Positions 7,642-16,832 of a DNA stretch of 64,000 nucleotides are shown one piece after another. Origin of the DNA: Clostridium guangxiense (GTDB lineage: Bacteria; Bacillota; Clostridia; Clostridiales; Clostridiaceae). The translations under genes and the position numbers were made by a program. The stretch spans positions 1-64,000 of the forward strand of contig NZ_JAJNKE010000017.1 in the NCBI RefSeq assembly GCF_021043395.1. The letters run 5' to 3'. How positions within the stretch are numbered: the first letter of the stretch is position 1; every line of letters begins with the position of its first letter. The notes beneath the pieces are model-generated. The model searched no databases. It was not told where the DNA came from and saw nothing but the letters and a program-made list of their open reading frames with translations.

Positions 7642-10600
7642 ATGAATGTTAGAGATATGTTTGTTAGAGACATTGAACGTGAAATTAGCGGAGTAGTTAA
7701 AGTAGCACAAACAGATGAAAATAAAATTTACCAAGAGTTAGATGAATATGTTGTTACGAAAGAAATATCAAGGCACTTGTCTAAATTTTATGATAATTAC
7801 GGTAAAAGTATTGATGGTACTACAGATAAAATGGGGGTCTGGATTTCAGGATTTTTTGGGAGTGGTAAATCTCATTTACTTAAGATATTATCATATGCGT
7901 TAGATAATCAAAAGGTAAATGGAAAATATGCAATTGATTACTTCAATAATAAAGTAAACGACCCTATGTTACTTGCAGAAATGCAAAGGGATGCAAAGGT
8001 TGCTACAGAAACGATTCTTTTTAATATAGATTCTAAAAATCCAGTTAACAATAAAAGCAAAGAAGATGCTATTCTCAGAATATTTATAAAAGTATTTAAT
8101 GAACATAGAGGGTTATGTGATGAAATTCCTGGAGTTGCAAATATGGAGCAACAATTAATGAAAGATGGAGTATATGAAGAATTTAAGCAGGAATTTTGTA
8201 AGTTAAGAGGTAAAGAGTGGTTACATAGAAGAAATGCATTCTTTTTAGATAGGGATTATGTAGCAAAGTCTATTTCAGCTGTCCTTAATATATCACTTGA
8301 GAGTGCTAATGAGTATGTAACAAAAGGTGTTACAGAGTACGAAGTCAGCATAGAAAAATTTGCTAAAGAGGTAAAAGAATATGTAGATAAAAAGGGAAAT
8401 AACTTTCATTTGATTTTTCTTGTAGATGAAATTGGTCAGTATATTGGTGATAATTCTACATTGATGCTAAACCTTCAAACAGTCGCTGAGGACTTAGGCA
8501 CATATTGTAACGGGAAAGTATGGATAATGGTAACTTCACAGGAAAGTATAGACTCATTATTTGATGTTAAAGGAAATGATTTTTCAAAAATACAAGGCAG
8601 GTTTGATACAAGATTAAGCTTATCATCAATCTCTGTTGATGAAGTAATCAAGAAACGTATTCTTGATAAAAAGCAAGATGTAATATATCTTCTAAAGGAT
8701 TTATATAGAGAAAAAAGTGCTATACTTAAAAATCTTATAAGCTTTGATAGTGCAAGAAAAGATTTACTTGGTTATTCTGATGAAAAGGAATTTGCTGAGG
8801 TATATCCCTTTGTTCCTTATCAATTTAAGATTCTTCAAAATGTATTTGAAGAGGTAAGAAAGCATGGAAGCTCAGGAAAACATTTATCAGAAGGCGAAAG
8901 GTCAATGATTTCTGCCTATAAGGAATCTGTACTTAAATATGCTGATTATAGAGATGGAATTTTAATTCCTTTTCATGCTTTTTATGATACTATAGAAGAA
9001 TTTTTAAATCCATCCATTTCAAGAGTTATAGAAAGAGCTTCGGAGAACCCAGCACTTAAAGAAAACCCTATTAATTTACAAATATTGAAAATATTATTCA
9101 TGATTAAATATTTAAGTGATGAGATACCAGGCAATTTAGAAAATATTGCGACATTGATGGTAAATAGCATAGATGAAGATAAATTAGATTTAAAAGAAAA
9201 AATAAAGGAATCTTTAAGAAAACTTCAATCACAAACGCTTATTCAAAAGAATGGGGATAGTTATGTATTTCTTACCGATGATGAACAGGATATTAATAGG
9301 GAAATTAAGGAAGAAAAAATAGATGAAGATGCTCAAAAAAAAGAATTAGCAAGTTATATTTTTGGAGATTTATATGAAGAGACAAAATATAGATATTCAA
9401 AGGAATATTTATTTCCATTTAATAAAATTATGGATGATAAGCCATATAGTAATCAAACGAGTAATATGGGAATAAATATTCTTAGTCCATTATCAGATGA
9501 CTTTTATAAGAGCGATAGTGAGCTTATTTCTATGTCATATTTAAATAAACAAATGATTATTAAACTTGGTGGTAGTGATAATTATATTAAAGAATTGATT
9601 GAAGTAATGCAAATAGAGTCTTATATTAAAAAGAAGAATGTAAGTTCTCTTACTGAAAATATACAAATTATTATTACAGCGAAGCAAGGAGAAATAAGAT
9701 TAAGAAAATCAAGAATTAAAGAGCTATTAGAAGGTGCAATCTTACAAGCCATATTTTATGTTAATGGAGAAAAAGTTGATATAAAAGGTGCTTCTGCAAA
9801 GAATAAAATAAATTCTGGATTTAATGTACTTGTCAAAAGCGTGTTTAGTAAACTTGGATATATTAAATTTAATCTATCAAGTGAAAGTGAAATAGTATTA
9901 TTGTTAAAAGATAACGTTGAACAATTAGGTTTTGATGCAGTAGAGCAATATAACAATGAATTAGCTGAGAAAGAAGTATTTGATTTTATATGTCTTCAAG
10001 AAGATAATCTTCAACAAATTAGAATGAAGATAATATTAAATAGATTTAAAGATACACCATATGGTTGGAATGAAATAGATATTTCTGGAGTAGTAGCAAA
10101 GTTATTTAAAGAGCAGAAGATAAAGTTAAGATTAAATGGAGAATTTTTAGAAATAGATAATCCTAATAAAATAGCTGATGCATTAACAAAAACAACAGAA
10201 ATTGATAGAGTTATAATTAATAAAAAAATAAAGGTTGATGATACCCTTATTAGGATAGTTAAGAATATATGTTTAGATGTGTTTGGAAAAATTAATTTGC
10301 CTGATGATGAAGATGGATTAGCAAAATCTATTAAGGATAAGATAAATGAAAAAATCCATGAATTAAAATTATATATTAGCAAGTATGGGGATAAAAAATA
10401 TCCAGGTAAAAGTTTGTTTGAAAAGGGTATTAAAGCATTTAATGAGATTATGGATAATAAAGACAACTTAAGTTTTTTTACAGCATTAAAAAACAGAGAA
10501 GATGAACTGCTTGATTGGGTAGAAGATGTTGCTTATGCTTATGCTTTCTTTGAAAATCAAATAAATATATTTGACAAAGGATTGGAAGTTTCTAATAGAT

Positions 10601-11211
10601 GTCATGAAAATAAAGATTATCTTAATGAATATGTTGTACAAGAATTAAAAAGTTTGGATGATATTTTAAATAATCCTATACCATATAAGAAAATAAGAAA
10701 TATTGTAGAGATAGCCGAAAATATAGAAAAAGGATTCAATATAATAATTGAAGAAAAGAAAGAAAATGCTGAGACAAAAATAAACACTGATTTTGAATAT
10801 TGCTCATTAAAGTCAAGCCAATACGGGGTTAGTAATAGCACGGTAGAGAAAATTAAAACATTTTACGACAATTTACTTTTAAGAGTAAATGAATATGCTG
10901 ATATATTTAAAATAGATGCATCTGTAACTCAAAGTAATAATAAAAAAGAGTATTATGAGAAACTTATAAATAAAGAGATAGAAGAATTTAAAAAGAAAGA
11001 AGAAGAGGAAACAAAAAAAGGTAATGTAGTAAATGAACCTCCAGCAGTAAAACATACACCAATACAAAAGCAAGTTGAAAAGATTAGAGTGTCAAAATTA
11101 GTTGATATTAGATTACTAAAAACTGAAAATGATGTTGAAATTTATATTAGAGAATTAAAAAATAAACTTAAAAAGATTATAGATGAAAATAAAGAAATTG
11201 AAATTGAATAG
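7642..11211 (+). CDS. brxC: BrxC, BREX P-loop ATPase
   Basis: A 1189-residue protein with an N-terminal AAA-type ATPase: Walker A GFFGSGKSHL near residue 70 and Walker B LIFLVDEIGQ near residue 258. The long C-terminal half is helical and ends in a Lys/Glu-rich coiled-coil-like tail. Length and motifs fit BrxC of type 1 BREX (about 1200 residues), the ATPase needed for phage exclusion and host methylation. It follows brxB by 65 bases and precedes pglX by 97 bases. The ATG is preceded by GGAGGGG. The frame is intact, with no frameshift or missing motif. Confidence 0.95.
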   Translation: MNVRDMFVRDIEREISGVVKVAQTDENKIYQELDEYVVTKEISRHLSKFYDNYGKSIDGTTDKMGVWISGFFGSGKSHLLKILSYALDNQKVNGKYAIDYFNNKVNDPMLLAEMQRDAKVATETILFNIDSKNPVNNKSKEDAILRIFIKVFNEHRGLCDEIPGVANMEQQLMKDGVYEEFKQEFCKLRGKEWLHRRNAFFLDRDYVAKSISAVLNISLESANEYVTKGVTEYEVSIEKFAKEVKEYVDKKGNNFHLIFLVDEIGQYIGDNSTLMLNLQTVAEDLGTYCNGKVWIMVTSQESIDSLFDVKGNDFSKIQGRFDTRLSLSSISVDEVIKKRILDKKQDVIYLLKDLYREKSAILKNLISFDSARKDLLGYSDEKEFAEVYPFVPYQFKILQNVFEEVRKHGSSGKHLSEGERSMISAYKESVLKYADYRDGILIPFHAFYDTIEEFLNPSISRVIERASENPALKENPINLQILKILFMIKYLSDEIPGNLENIATLMVNSIDEDKLDLKEKIKESLRKLQSQTLIQKNGDSYVFLTDDEQDINREIKEEKIDEDAQKKELASYIFGDLYEETKYRYSKEYLFPFNKIMDDKPYSNQTSNMGINILSPLSDDFYKSDSELISMSYLNKQMIIKLGGSDNYIKELIEVMQIESYIKKKNVSSLTENIQIIITAKQGEIRLRKSRIKELLEGAILQAIFYVNGEKVDIKGASAKNKINSGFNVLVKSVFSKLGYIKFNLSSESEIVLLLKDNVEQLGFDAVEQYNNELAEKEVFDFICLQEDNLQQIRMKIILNRFKDTPYGWNEIDISGVVAKLFKEQKIKLRLNGEFLEIDNPNKIADALTKTTEIDRVIINKKIKVDDTLIRIVKNICLDVFGKINLPDDEDGLAKSIKDKINEKIHELKLYISKYGDKKYPGKSLFEKGIKAFNEIMDNKDNLSFFTALKNREDELLDWVEDVAYAYAFFENQINIFDKGLEVSNRCHENKDYLNEYVVQELKSLDDILNNPIPYKKIRNIVEIAENIEKGFNIIIEEKKENAETKINTDFEYCSLKSSQYGVSNSTVEKIKTFYDNLLLRVNEYADIFKIDASVTQSNNKKEYYEKLINKEIEEFKKKEEEETKKGNVVNEPPAVKHTPIQKQVEKIRVSKLVDIRLLKTENDVEIYIRELKNKLKKIIDENKEIEIE

Positions 11212-11308
11212 TTTATTTTAGTGTGAGGTTTAATATCTCCTACTAATTTATTTAATACAAAGAAGATAAATAGCATTAAATTTTATGTACATATTATAGG
11301 AGGCCAAG

Positions 11309-14300
11309 ATGAATAAGGGCAAGTTGGAAAAATTTGCAGTTGATTCCAGAAGAGAATTAATTGCAAAAATAAAAATAAAAGCGATGCAGTATGGTATAGA
11401 AGAAGATAAAATTAAAAAATTTCAAGTTGTTAGTAATGATTCTATAATTATTAATGGTAAACCTTTAAGTAATGAAGAAAAAACGCAAAGAGAACAACTT
11501 TTACAAAAAATAAGTTATCTAAATGAAAAAGGAGAAGATGGGTACGAACAAATTGTAGAAGAAGTAACATATACTTGGTTTAATAGGTTTACGGCTCTTA
11601 GATTTATGGAGGTTAATAATTACCTTCCTACAAGAGTGAGAGCTTTATCTTCAGAAACTCCAGGAAATGTTGAGCCAGATTTAATTAAAGAAGCAAATAA
11701 TGTAGACCTTCCAGTAGATAATCAAAAGATTTATGATATGAAATTAAATAATGATATTGAAGGACTATTTAAATATTTAATAATAGCTCAATGTAATGCT
11801 TTAAATAAATCTTTACCATTTATGTTTGAAAAAATAGGACATTATACAGAACTTTTATTCCCTGATGGATTATTAAATGATAATGCATTTATTAGAAATC
11901 TTACAAATACAGATATTATACCAGAAGAAGATTGGCAACAAGTTGAAATTATAGGCTGGTTGTATCAATATTATAATTCTGAGGAAAAAGATAGAGTTAT
12001 TAAAGCAAAAAAGAAGTATAAAAAAGAGGAAATTCCTTTTGCAACTCAGCTATTTACGCCTGATTGGATAGTTAGATATATGGTTCAAAACACCTTGGGA
12101 AGGTATTGGATAGAGTCACATCCAGAGCATATTGATTTAAAGAAAAACTGGGAGTTCTATCTTGAAAATCCTAATTCAGAACCAGATTTTGAAGACAAGT
12201 TAGCACCGTATATAAATAAAGAACTAAAAGTTGAAGAAATAAAGTGCTTTGACCCTGCAATGGGTAGTGGGCACATACTTGTATATATGTTTGATGTTTT
12301 ATATGAGATATATGAAAGATGTGGATATATGAGCAAAGAAATACCACAACTAATTATAGAGAATAATCTATATGGATTAGATATTGATGATAGAGCTTAC
12401 CAACTTGCTTGTTTTGCAGTAATTATGAAAGGAATGAAGTACAATAATAGGTTGTTGAGAAGTATTCAGAGAGAAGCAGAAAGAACAGGTGGTGAAGGAA
12501 TTAAACTTAATTTAGCTTCTATTCAGGAAACGAATAATTTAAATGATATGGATATAAAGTATATAGCAGGGAAGTCTTCAGGTGAGAATTATGATAAAGT
12601 AAAAGCCTTTATAGAACAGTTTAGAGATGCTAAGATTTATGGCTCATTGATAGAAGTAGAAGGATTTGATGAAGGATTTTTAAAGAATAGGTTAGATTAT
12701 ATAAAAAATAACCCTGTTGAAACGTTAGAAGATGAACCAATAAGGCTTAAAGTGAAAGAAATATTAGCTAAAATAATAAATCAAGCTAATATTATGATGA
12801 ATATATATGACGTATTAGTTACAAATCCACCGTACATAGGGATAAAATACATGGATGATAATTTAAAAGAATTTGTTGGGAACAAATATACTCTTGCAAA
12901 ATATGATTTGTTTTCCGTTTTTATGGAATACAGTTTTAATAAAACTAAAAAAACAGGGCAAGTGGGAATGATGACACCTTTTGTATGGATGTTTACTTTT
13001 TCATATAATGAATTAAGAAAATATATTATTGATAAAAAAGGCATAACATCTTTGGTTCAATTAGAATTTAACGCTTTTCCAGAAGCATGTGTGCAGGTAT
13101 GCACTTTTACAATGAGAAATTATATTTTAGGAGGAACGGGAGAATATATAAGATTATCAAATTTTACTGGAAGTGATAATCAGCCTATAAAAACTTTAGA
13201 AGCAATTAAAAATCCAGCAGTGGATTATAGATATAGTGTTTATAATCAGCAATTTAAAAGAATTGAAGGAAATCCAATAGGATATTGGTTAAGTGAGAAT
13301 GAAATAAAAGCATTTGAAGAAGGGATAAAATTAGAAGAAATAGGTGAACCAAAATCTGGACTAATGACAGGAAATAATGATGAATTTTTAAGACTTTGGT
13401 ATGAAGTAGATTATAATAAAATAGGTTTTAACATGGAAAAGTTCGAGGATATAAATATTTATGCGAAAAAATGGTTTCCATATCATAAGGGTGGAGAATT
13501 TAGAAAGTGGTATGGTAATATTGAGTATTTAATAAATATGGAGAATGAAGGGTATGATATTAAACATTCAAAAAAGAATACTAATTATAGATTAAGGGAT
13601 AAAAAACTGTATTTTAAAGAAGGATTAACTTGGTCAGATGTTAATTCAAGTTATTTTGGCGTAAGATACTCACCGAAGGGATTTCTTTTTGATATGAAAG
13701 GCTCCATGATATTTGTTGATAAAGACTATAATATTAAAGTCTTAATAGGTATATTATGTAGTAAAATAATTGCTGTATTAATTAAGGTATTAAATCCTAC
13801 AATAAGTTTTCAAGTAAATGATATAAAAAGACTTCCAATTCTGAGATTAAAAGAAGATGTGGAAAAAGAAGTAGAAGAGTTAGTGAATAAAAATATTATG
13901 ATAAGTAAAGATGATTGGGATTCATATGAAACATCATGGGATTTTAATTGTCATCCAATCATGAAAGCTTTTAACAGTTATAAGGAATGTAAATTAAGAA
14001 AATTAGTAGAAGTATGCCTTGGTAAGTTTGATTCAGACTTTAAGAATTTAAAGTTAAGTGAAGAAAGACTAAATGAGATATTTATAGAATTGTATGGATT
14101 GAAAAATGAAATAACACCAAATGTTGAAGATGAGTATATAACATTAAAAAGCAAATCTATAGAACAATTAATAAAAACATTTGTATCTTATGCAGTAGGG
14201 TGTATTTTTGGAAGATACTCTTTGAACCAAGATGGTCTCGTATATGCTGGAGGCAAGTTTGATACTTCAAAATATACTACATTTAAAGTTGATGAAGATA

Positions 14301-14878
14301 ATATTATACCAATACTTTCAGATAGTTATTTTGAAGAAGACATAGTAACTAAATTTGTAGAATTTGTGAAGGTTACCTTTGGAGAAGAAACATTATCTGA
14401 AAATCTTGAATATATAGCAGAAACACTTGGAAAGAAGAGTAATGAAACTGCTAAAGAAACTATAAGAAGGTATTTCTTAACTGACTTCTATAAAGAACAC
14501 TTGCAAACATATAAAAATAGACCAATATATTGGATGTTTACATCAGGAAAGCAAAGAGCTTTCAATTGTTTAATTTATATGCATAGATATGATAAAACTA
14601 CTTTATCAAGAATTAGGACAGATTATTTACATGAACTACAAGATAGATTGGATACAGAGAAAAAGGCTTTAGTTGATGTTGTAGAGAGTAACTATTCTAC
14701 TAAGGAAAAGCGTGAGGCAAAGAAAAAGCTTAATTCAATTGATAAGCAGATAGAAGAACTTAAGAAGTACGATGAAGTTCTTCACCATATGGCTGATATG
14801 CAGATTGAAATAGATTTAGATGATGGGGTAAAAGCTAATTATGAGAAGTTTAAAGGATTATTAGCAAAGATTAAATAA
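11309..14878 (+). CDS. pglX: PglX (BrxX), BREX adenine-specific DNA methyltransferase
   Basis: A 1189-residue N6-adenine methyltransferase. Motif I (FDPAMGSGHI, near residue 313) binds S-adenosylmethionine, and catalytic motif IV (TNPPYIG) lies near residue 504. The rest is the large target-recognition and helical C-terminal region usual for PglX. In BREX this enzyme marks host DNA at one strand of a non-palindromic site, so that unmodified phage DNA is blocked. Start at ATG after TAGGAGG. The gene is intact. It is the last gene of the first BREX block: a hairpin and a new promoter lie downstream. PglX target specificity varies widely, so the motif methylated here cannot be told from sequence. 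Confidence 0.95.
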   Translation: MNKGKLEKFAVDSRRELIAKIKIKAMQYGIEEDKIKKFQVVSNDSIIINGKPLSNEEKTQREQLLQKISYLNEKGEDGYEQIVEEVTYTWFNRFTALRFMEVNNYLPTRVRALSSETPGNVEPDLIKEANNVDLPVDNQKIYDMKLNNDIEGLFKYLIIAQCNALNKSLPFMFEKIGHYTELLFPDGLLNDNAFIRNLTNTDIIPEEDWQQVEIIGWLYQYYNSEEKDRVIKAKKKYKKEEIPFATQLFTPDWIVRYMVQNTLGRYWIESHPEHIDLKKNWEFYLENPNSEPDFEDKLAPYINKELKVEEIKCFDPAMGSGHILVYMFDVLYEIYERCGYMSKEIPQLIIENNLYGLDIDDRAYQLACFAVIMKGMKYNNRLLRSIQREAERTGGEGIKLNLASIQETNNLNDMDIKYIAGKSSGENYDKVKAFIEQFRDAKIYGSLIEVEGFDEGFLKNRLDYIKNNPVETLEDEPIRLKVKEILAKIINQANIMMNIYDVLVTNPPYIGIKYMDDNLKEFVGNKYTLAKYDLFSVFMEYSFNKTKKTGQVGMMTPFVWMFTFSYNELRKYIIDKKGITSLVQLEFNAFPEACVQVCTFTMRNYILGGTGEYIRLSNFTGSDNQPIKTLEAIKNPAVDYRYSVYNQQFKRIEGNPIGYWLSENEIKAFEEGIKLEEIGEPKSGLMTGNNDEFLRLWYEVDYNKIGFNMEKFEDINIYAKKWFPYHKGGEFRKWYGNIEYLINMENEGYDIKHSKKNTNYRLRDKKLYFKEGLTWSDVNSSYFGVRYSPKGFLFDMKGSMIFVDKDYNIKVLIGILCSKIIAVLIKVLNPTISFQVNDIKRLPILRLKEDVEKEVEELVNKNIMISKDDWDSYETSWDFNCHPIMKAFNSYKECKLRKLVEVCLGKFDSDFKNLKLSEERLNEIFIELYGLKNEITPNVEDEYITLKSKSIEQLIKTFVSYAVGCIFGRYSLNQDGLVYAGGKFDTSKYTTFKVDEDNIIPILSDSYFEEDIVTKFVEFVKVTFGEETLSENLEYIAETLGKKSNETAKETIRRYFLTDFYKEHLQTYKNRPIYWMFTSGKQRAFNCLIYMHRYDKTTLSRIRTDYLHELQDRLDTEKKALVDVVESNYSTKEKREAKKKLNSIDKQIEELKKYDEVLHHMADMQIEIDLDDGVKANYEKFKGLLAKIK

Positions 14879-14889
14879 TAGGCTATTTG

Positions 14890-14920
14890 TACCTACTATC
14901 TTAAATGATGGTAGGTATTT
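14890..14920 (+). terminator. Hairpin between pglX and the xre gene
   Basis: An 11-base arm at 14890-14900 pairs with 14907-14917, followed by only a weak T-rich tract. It could act as a partial terminator that separates the brxABC-pglX transcript from the downstream genes, letting some transcription through. Confidence 0.5.
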
Positions 14921-14966
14921 AACTTTGTTTAAAAAATAAAAAAATGATAATAATATTAATGTTACA

Positions 14967-14995
14967 TTTACTATTGAGCATGAATATATTATAAT
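14967..14995 (+). promoter_or_regulatory. Promoter of the xre-immA-PIN-pglZ-brxL block
   Basis: A -35-like TTTACT (14967-14972), a 17-base spacer and a perfect TATAAT (14990-14995) lie just before an operator-like palindrome and the xre start. Confidence 0.6.
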
Positions 14996-15006
14996 GTACA
15001 GAGAGA

Positions 15007-15023
15007 GTAAACAATATGTTTAC
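15007..15023. promoter_or_regulatory. Palindromic operator candidate upstream of xre
   Basis: GTAAACA and TGTTTAC form a perfect 7-base inverted repeat around ATA, between the TATAAT box and the ribosome site of the XRE gene. That is where a self-repressing regulator would bind. No second copy was noticed upstream of brxA. Confidence 0.55.
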
Positions 15024-15037
15024 GAGGAGGTTTGATT

Positions 15038-15376
15038 ATGAGTTTTTTTGAATCAGTAGGAAATAATATATTGGAAATATTAGAAGAAAAGAATATGACA
15101 CAAAAACAATTGGCAGATGATATAGGAATATCAAAGCAAGTTATGACTAAGATAGTTAAAGGCCAAAAGGCTATTAATGCACTTGAAATAAAGAAAATTG
15201 CAGAAGTATTGAATGTTACAGTTGATAGACTTGTAACAGAGAAAGAAGCAGAAGTAAAAGAGCCAGTATTGATGTTTATGGGAAGCATAAATGATAACAA
15301 TAAGGAGCAGTTTAAATTCTTAAATTCTGTTATTGGAGAAATAATCAGAATGGAGGAAGCATTAGATGAGTGCTAA
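15038..15376 (+). CDS. XRE-family transcriptional regulator inside the BREX locus
   Basis: A 112-residue protein. Start taken as ATG 15038, seven bases after AGGAGG, rather than the in-frame TTG at 15032. The N-terminal 65 residues are a classic Cro/C1-type HTH (ILEEKNMTQKQLADDIGISKQVMTKIVKGQ). The C-terminal 45 residues are acidic and likely mediate dimerisation or contact with the peptidase. Its end overlaps the next gene, an ImmA/IrrE-type peptidase, by 11 bases. In pairs such as ImmR/ImmA of ICEBs1 the peptidase cleaves the repressor. By analogy this protein probably represses its own promoter, and perhaps pglZ-brxL transcription, until cleaved. The regulatory role is inferred. Confidence 0.85.
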   Translation: MSFFESVGNNILEILEEKNMTQKQLADDIGISKQVMTKIVKGQKAINALEIKKIAEVLNVTVDRLVTEKEAEVKEPVLMFMGSINDNNKEQFKFLNSVIGEIIRMEEALDEC

Positions 15377-16220
15377 TAAAAATATTCTTGGAACGCTTGA
15401 AAAAGAGGAAATTGAAGATGTCCAAAGAATAGTTAATAGTAAATTAGGAGAATACAAGAAAACTAATCAAATAATAAAGGAAGATATATTCAAAATCCTT
15501 GAAATGAATTGCAAGGTTATATATTATCCTATAGAAGATGATGAAATATGTGGGTTTGTATATAATTTTAAGAATCATAAATTTGTATATATAAATTCCT
15601 ATATCCCTTATGAAAAACAAATCTTTACGGCCGCACATGAGCTTTATCATATATGGTATTCAGATATAAGGGCAGGCGAATTGCTAAAAAGTGTAGTTCT
15701 TGAAGAAACAATAAATTTTAGAGATATAAAAATTGAAGATTTAAAGGCAAACAGATTTGGTGCTGAATTTTTAGTTCCTAAAGACGTTTTATTAAATGAA
15801 TTGCAAATTAGAAAAATTGGTAAAAATCTTATAGGCTTAAGGGAAATAATAGAGCTTATGGATGTTTTTTTAGTTCCATACAAAACTTTAGTAAGAAGAT
15901 TGTATGAGATAGAATATTTAACTAAAGATAAGTGCCTTGAGCTATTGAAAGAAGAAGATAGAAAAGAAGATGCAGGAGTTATATTATGGCAGAAAAGACT
16001 AAAATTATGTAAAAGGAATAATGAAAGAACTAAGGAAATAAAATTTGATGATATGCTTGATATGGCTTTAAGACTTTATGAAAAAAAACAGATTACTTAT
16101 GACAAATTAAAATATATATTATCTTTATCAAACTGTACTCCAGAGGAATTTAATATTAGAGAAGAGAAAATTATATTGCCTTCAGAGGAAGAAATACTAA
16201 AAATTCTGGAGGAGGAATAA
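15366..16220 (+). CDS. ImmA/IrrE-family zinc metallopeptidase
   Basis: A 284-residue protein with a zinc-peptidase motif H91-E92-L-Y-H95 in TAAHELYHIW and a downstream glutamate (E134 in NRFGAEFLVP) as likely third ligand. This is the COG2856/ImmA-IrrE family, whose members cleave XRE-type repressors after a stress signal. Here it follows and overlaps the XRE gene by 11 bases, the normal regulator-protease arrangement. The C-terminal third (from about residue 190) is helical and may sense the signal. The next gene begins on the last base of its stop codon, so the three genes are translationally coupled. Zinc ligands are visible; the cleavage target is inferred. Confidence 0.88.
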   Translation: MSANKNILGTLEKEEIEDVQRIVNSKLGEYKKTNQIIKEDIFKILEMNCKVIYYPIEDDEICGFVYNFKNHKFVYINSYIPYEKQIFTAAHELYHIWYSDIRAGELLKSVVLEETINFRDIKIEDLKANRFGAEFLVPKDVLLNELQIRKIGKNLIGLREIIELMDVFLVPYKTLVRRLYEIEYLTKDKCLELLKEEDRKEDAGVILWQKRLKLCKRNNERTKEIKFDDMLDMALRLYEKKQITYDKLKYILSLSNCTPEEFNIREEKIILPSEEEILKILEEE

Positions 16221-16795
16221 TGAAAATTAAAAAGTTAATTATTGATGCAGATATATGTATTAAGATTGGGTGGATTAAAAATATTCCATTAATTGAAATG
16301 CTTATTCCAGCAATTGCAGAGAAGGCTTATATGCATAGATATGTGTATGAAGACGAAATTTTAACTCCTAAAAATGCAAAAATGCAAATTAATAATTTGA
16401 TAAACGTAGGAATCATAGAAATTTTAGATGAAGAATGCTTAGGTGTTCTTGATAGAAAAATATATGAAGATACTAAAAATATTTTAAAATGGGCAATGAT
16501 AGGTACGAAAGAAAAAGGCAAGAATTGGGGAGAAGTTCTTTCTCTTTCAATGGCAAAAGTGTTTGGAATACCTTATTTTATGTCTGACGAGAGAGAGCTT
16601 CAAGGAATTATTGATAGTTACCTTAGTACAGGAAGCAACGATGATATAAAGGTGATTAGAGTTAAAGATTTAATTGTTTGGATAAAAGATAATCCTGAGT
16701 GTGGTTTAAACAGAAAGTTAGCTAAAGTTCTATGGATAGGAACAGGAAAGAATAAGAAAGAGTTTGATGATTTCATTTGGAATACGCAGGTATAA
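16220..16795 (+). CDS. PIN-like domain protein, putative ribonuclease
   Basis: A 191-residue protein. The N-terminus IIDADICIKIGW supplies an acidic pair (D9, D11). E105 and D123 (in NWGEVLSLSMAKVFGIPYFMSDE) occupy the positions of the later acidic residues in PIN-fold nucleases. It has no signal peptide or membrane segment. Its ATG overlaps the immA-like stop by one base, so all three genes form one unit. PIN proteins are often the toxic RNases of toxin-antitoxin modules, and XRE/COG2856 proteins are known partners of toxins. It could therefore be an effector released when the repressor is cleaved. The PIN call rests on residue pattern, not on a search. Confidence 0.6.
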   Translation: MKIKKLIIDADICIKIGWIKNIPLIEMLIPAIAEKAYMHRYVYEDEILTPKNAKMQINNLINVGIIEILDEECLGVLDRKIYEDTKNILKWAMIGTKEKGKNWGEVLSLSMAKVFGIPYFMSDERELQGIIDSYLSTGSNDDIKVIRVKDLIVWIKDNPECGLNRKLAKVLWIGTGKNKKEFDDFIWNTQV

Positions 16796-16832
16796 ATAAT
16801 AAATCCAGATGTTTTAAGGAGATGAAAACATT

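Noticed and set aside
9756-10841. Several minus-strand open frames inside brxC
   Set aside because: They lie opposite a well-conserved gene, lack ribosome sites, and have the Ile/Leu/Phe/Ser-rich composition of antisense shadows of AT-rich genes.
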